From: Streptomyces sp. NBS 14/10 | GTDB lineage: Bacteria; Actinomycetota; Actinomycetes; Streptomycetales; Streptomycetaceae | NCBI RefSeq assembly: GCF_002224125.1 | Contig: NZ_NCSM01000058.1 | Coordinates: 1-64,000, forward strand | Direction of reading: 5' to 3' | DNA length: 64,000 nt | Shown: in pieces, positions 62,953 through 64,000 of the stretch | Layout of the letters: each line of letters starts with the position of its first letter | Numbering within the stretch: position 1 is the first letter of the stretch | Notes under the pieces: generated by a model | The model's database searches: none | What the model saw: only the letters and a program-made list of their open reading frames with translations | What the model was told of the DNA's origin: nothing | Position numbers and translations under genes: made by a program

Positions 62953-63453
62953 ATGGCTGACCGGTTTATCGAGGTTTCGCTCGCTAAGCGGGGCGTGAGC
63001 TGTACGGCGAAACTCCTCGACGACCGCGCGCCCATCACCTGCGAGGCGGTGTGGAACGCGCTGCCTCTGGGCGGCGACGTCTACCACGCCAAGTACGCGC
63101 GCAACGAGATCTACGCGCTGCTGCCTCCCTTCGCCCCCGAGGAGCCGCCCCTGGAGAACCCGACCATCACCCCCATCCCCGGCGACCTGTGCTACTTCAG
63201 CTTCACCGACACCCAGCTGGGCACCGCCTCCTACGGCTATGAGCAGCAGGCCAAGCACCAGGGGCAGCGGGCGGTGGTCGATCTCGCGCTCTTCTACGAG
63301 CGCAACAATCTGCTGATCAACGGTGACGCCGGGTGGGTGCCGGGCATCGTCTGGGGCGCGGTCGTCGACGGCCTCGACCGGATGGCCGACGCCTGCCAGG
63401 ACCTGTGGCGGGCCGGGGCGCTGGGGGAGACGCTGAGCTTCCGGCGCGTGTAG
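62953..63453 (+). CDS. DUF3830 protein (cyclophilin-like fold)
   Basis: 166 residues with the features of this small family: CTAKLLDDRAPITCEAVWNA, LPLGGDVYHAKYARNEIYA, and PGDLCYFSFTDTQLG. No known activity. Found next to amidases and transporters. GGGAGGAAT ribosome-binding site at 63-66 bases before the coding start region. Its location between the ehu-like operon and an amidase suggests a shared pathway for uptake and breakdown of a nitrogen compound. Confidence 0.85.
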   Translation: MADRFIEVSLAKRGVSCTAKLLDDRAPITCEAVWNALPLGGDVYHAKYARNEIYALLPPFAPEEPPLENPTITPIPGDLCYFSFTDTQLGTASYGYEQQAKHQGQRAVVDLALFYERNNLLINGDAGWVPGIVWGAVVDGLDRMADACQDLWRAGALGETLSFRRV

Positions 63454-63461
63454 GTGGCTGG

Positions 63462-63501
63462 TCCCGTCCCATCCGGGCCGTGCGGCCCGGATGGGACGGG
63501 A
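63462..63501. terminator. Bidirectional terminator between DUF3830 gene and amidase
   Basis: 19-bp perfect stem (63462-63480 / 63483-63501) with a minimal loop, between two convergent genes. Confidence 0.85.
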
Positions 63502-63555
63502 GGGGGCGGGGTGGTGTGGCGTCCTGAGCCGTCCGTCGTCAGCCGAACCCCCTCG

Positions 63556-64000
63556 TCAGCCGGCCGTTGTCGGCGGCCTGACGCCGTCCGCGAGACCCGC
63601 CTCGTACAGCGCGTGCGCCGCCCGCAGCACCACCGCGTCCGCATGGCGGGCGGCCACCAGCTGCACTCCGATCGGCAGCCCGTCGGCGGACAGCCCGCAG
63701 GGCAGGCTCGCCGCGGGCTGCTGGGTCATGTTGAAGGGGTAGGTGAAGGGCGTCCAGCCCGTCCACCGCGTGTGACCGGACCCCTTCGGCACCTCGACCC
63801 CCGCCTCGAAGGCGGTGATCGGCAGCGTCGGGGTGACCAGCAGGTCGTACGCGGAGTGGAACCGGCCCATGGCCTTTCCGAGCGCCATGCGCACATCCAC
63901 GGCGGCCAGGTAGTCCAGCGCGCTGTACGCGGCGCCCTGGGCGCAGATCTCGCGCAGCCCCGGGTCCAGCAGCTCCCACTTGTCCTGCCCGAGCGGCTGC
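63556..64000 (-). CDS. Amidase, C-terminal part (truncated by window)
   Basis: The frame is open to the window edge. The visible part is the C-terminus of an amidase-signature enzyme: DLLVTPTLPITAFEAG, FTYPFNMTQQPAASLPCGLS, and GLPIGVQLVAARHADAVVL. The Ser-Ser-Lys catalytic region lies outside the window. Together with the DUF3830 gene and the ehu-like operon it may degrade an imported amide. Confidence 0.9.
   Translation of the reverse strand, partial: QPLGQDKWELLDPGLREICAQGAAYSALDYLAAVDVRMALGKAMGRFHSAYDLLVTPTLPITAFEAGVEVPKGSGHTRWTGWTPFTYPFNMTQQPAASLPCGLSADGLPIGVQLVAARHADAVVLRAAHALYEAGLADGVRPPTTAG

Overview
The window comes from a high-GC actinomycete, almost certainly a Streptomyces. Codon third positions are GC-saturated, GTG starts and 4-nt ATGA/GTGA overlaps are common, and rare TTA (bldA-type) codons sit in regulators. 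The gene families are also typical: AccA, an Sfp-type PPTase, MbtH, an XRE regulator with small partner genes, and an Ehu transporter.

Layout. 1-21 kb is mixed chromosomal content: the 3' end of an acyl-CoA carboxylase alpha subunit, a hydrolase, a PPTase, a two-component system, a secreted serine hydrolase, a tiny secreted Cys-Cys peptide, a GH5 cellulase, several unknown proteins, a 750-bp imperfect inverted repeat (about 13.79-14.54 kb), an XRE regulator facing three small coupled genes, a MerR/membrane-protein pair, an epoxide hydrolase and a WYL regulator. 21.1-51.2 kb is a biosynthetic gene cluster. 51.2-56.7 kb is a CitA/B-type two-component system divergent from an SsuABC-like ABC transporter. 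56.7-64 kb holds a Uma2-family protein, an Rnl2-type RNA ligase, tRNA-Lys(CTT), an IclR regulator, an ehuBCDA-like operon, a DUF3830 protein and the 3' end of an amidase.

The cluster. One long leftward operon reads: repeat peptide (8 VGWD motifs), SbnA-like Dap synthase, NRPS-1 (C-A-T-C-A-T-E), NRPS-2 (C-A-T-C-A-T-TE), MbtH, ACP, ketosynthase, KS-like chain-length-factor protein without the active Cys, ketoreductase, methyltransferase and S-adenosylmethionine synthetase. To its right lie a small unknown gene, a LuxR-type regulator with two adjacent TTA codons, an ABC-2 exporter, an MMPL exporter and the SbnB-like partner for 2,3-diaminopropionate (Dap). My reading of the A-domain specificity residues is DIWEVTADD (module 1 of both NRPSs, inferred Dap), DAWCIAAVC (Phe-like, followed by an E domain) and DILQLGLIW (Gly). 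The inferred colinear product is therefore an acyl-Dap-D-Phe(like)-Dap-Gly lipopeptide. Its acyl starter would come from the type-II-like KS/CLF/KR/ACP set, and the PPTase at 2.4 kb could activate the carriers.

The least explained elements are the VGWD multi-repeat peptide gene at the operon head, a 62-66-residue in-frame insertion inside one condensation domain, a Gln in place of the catalytic His in another, and the large inverted repeat. All family assignments are from reading motifs by eye; no database search was run.
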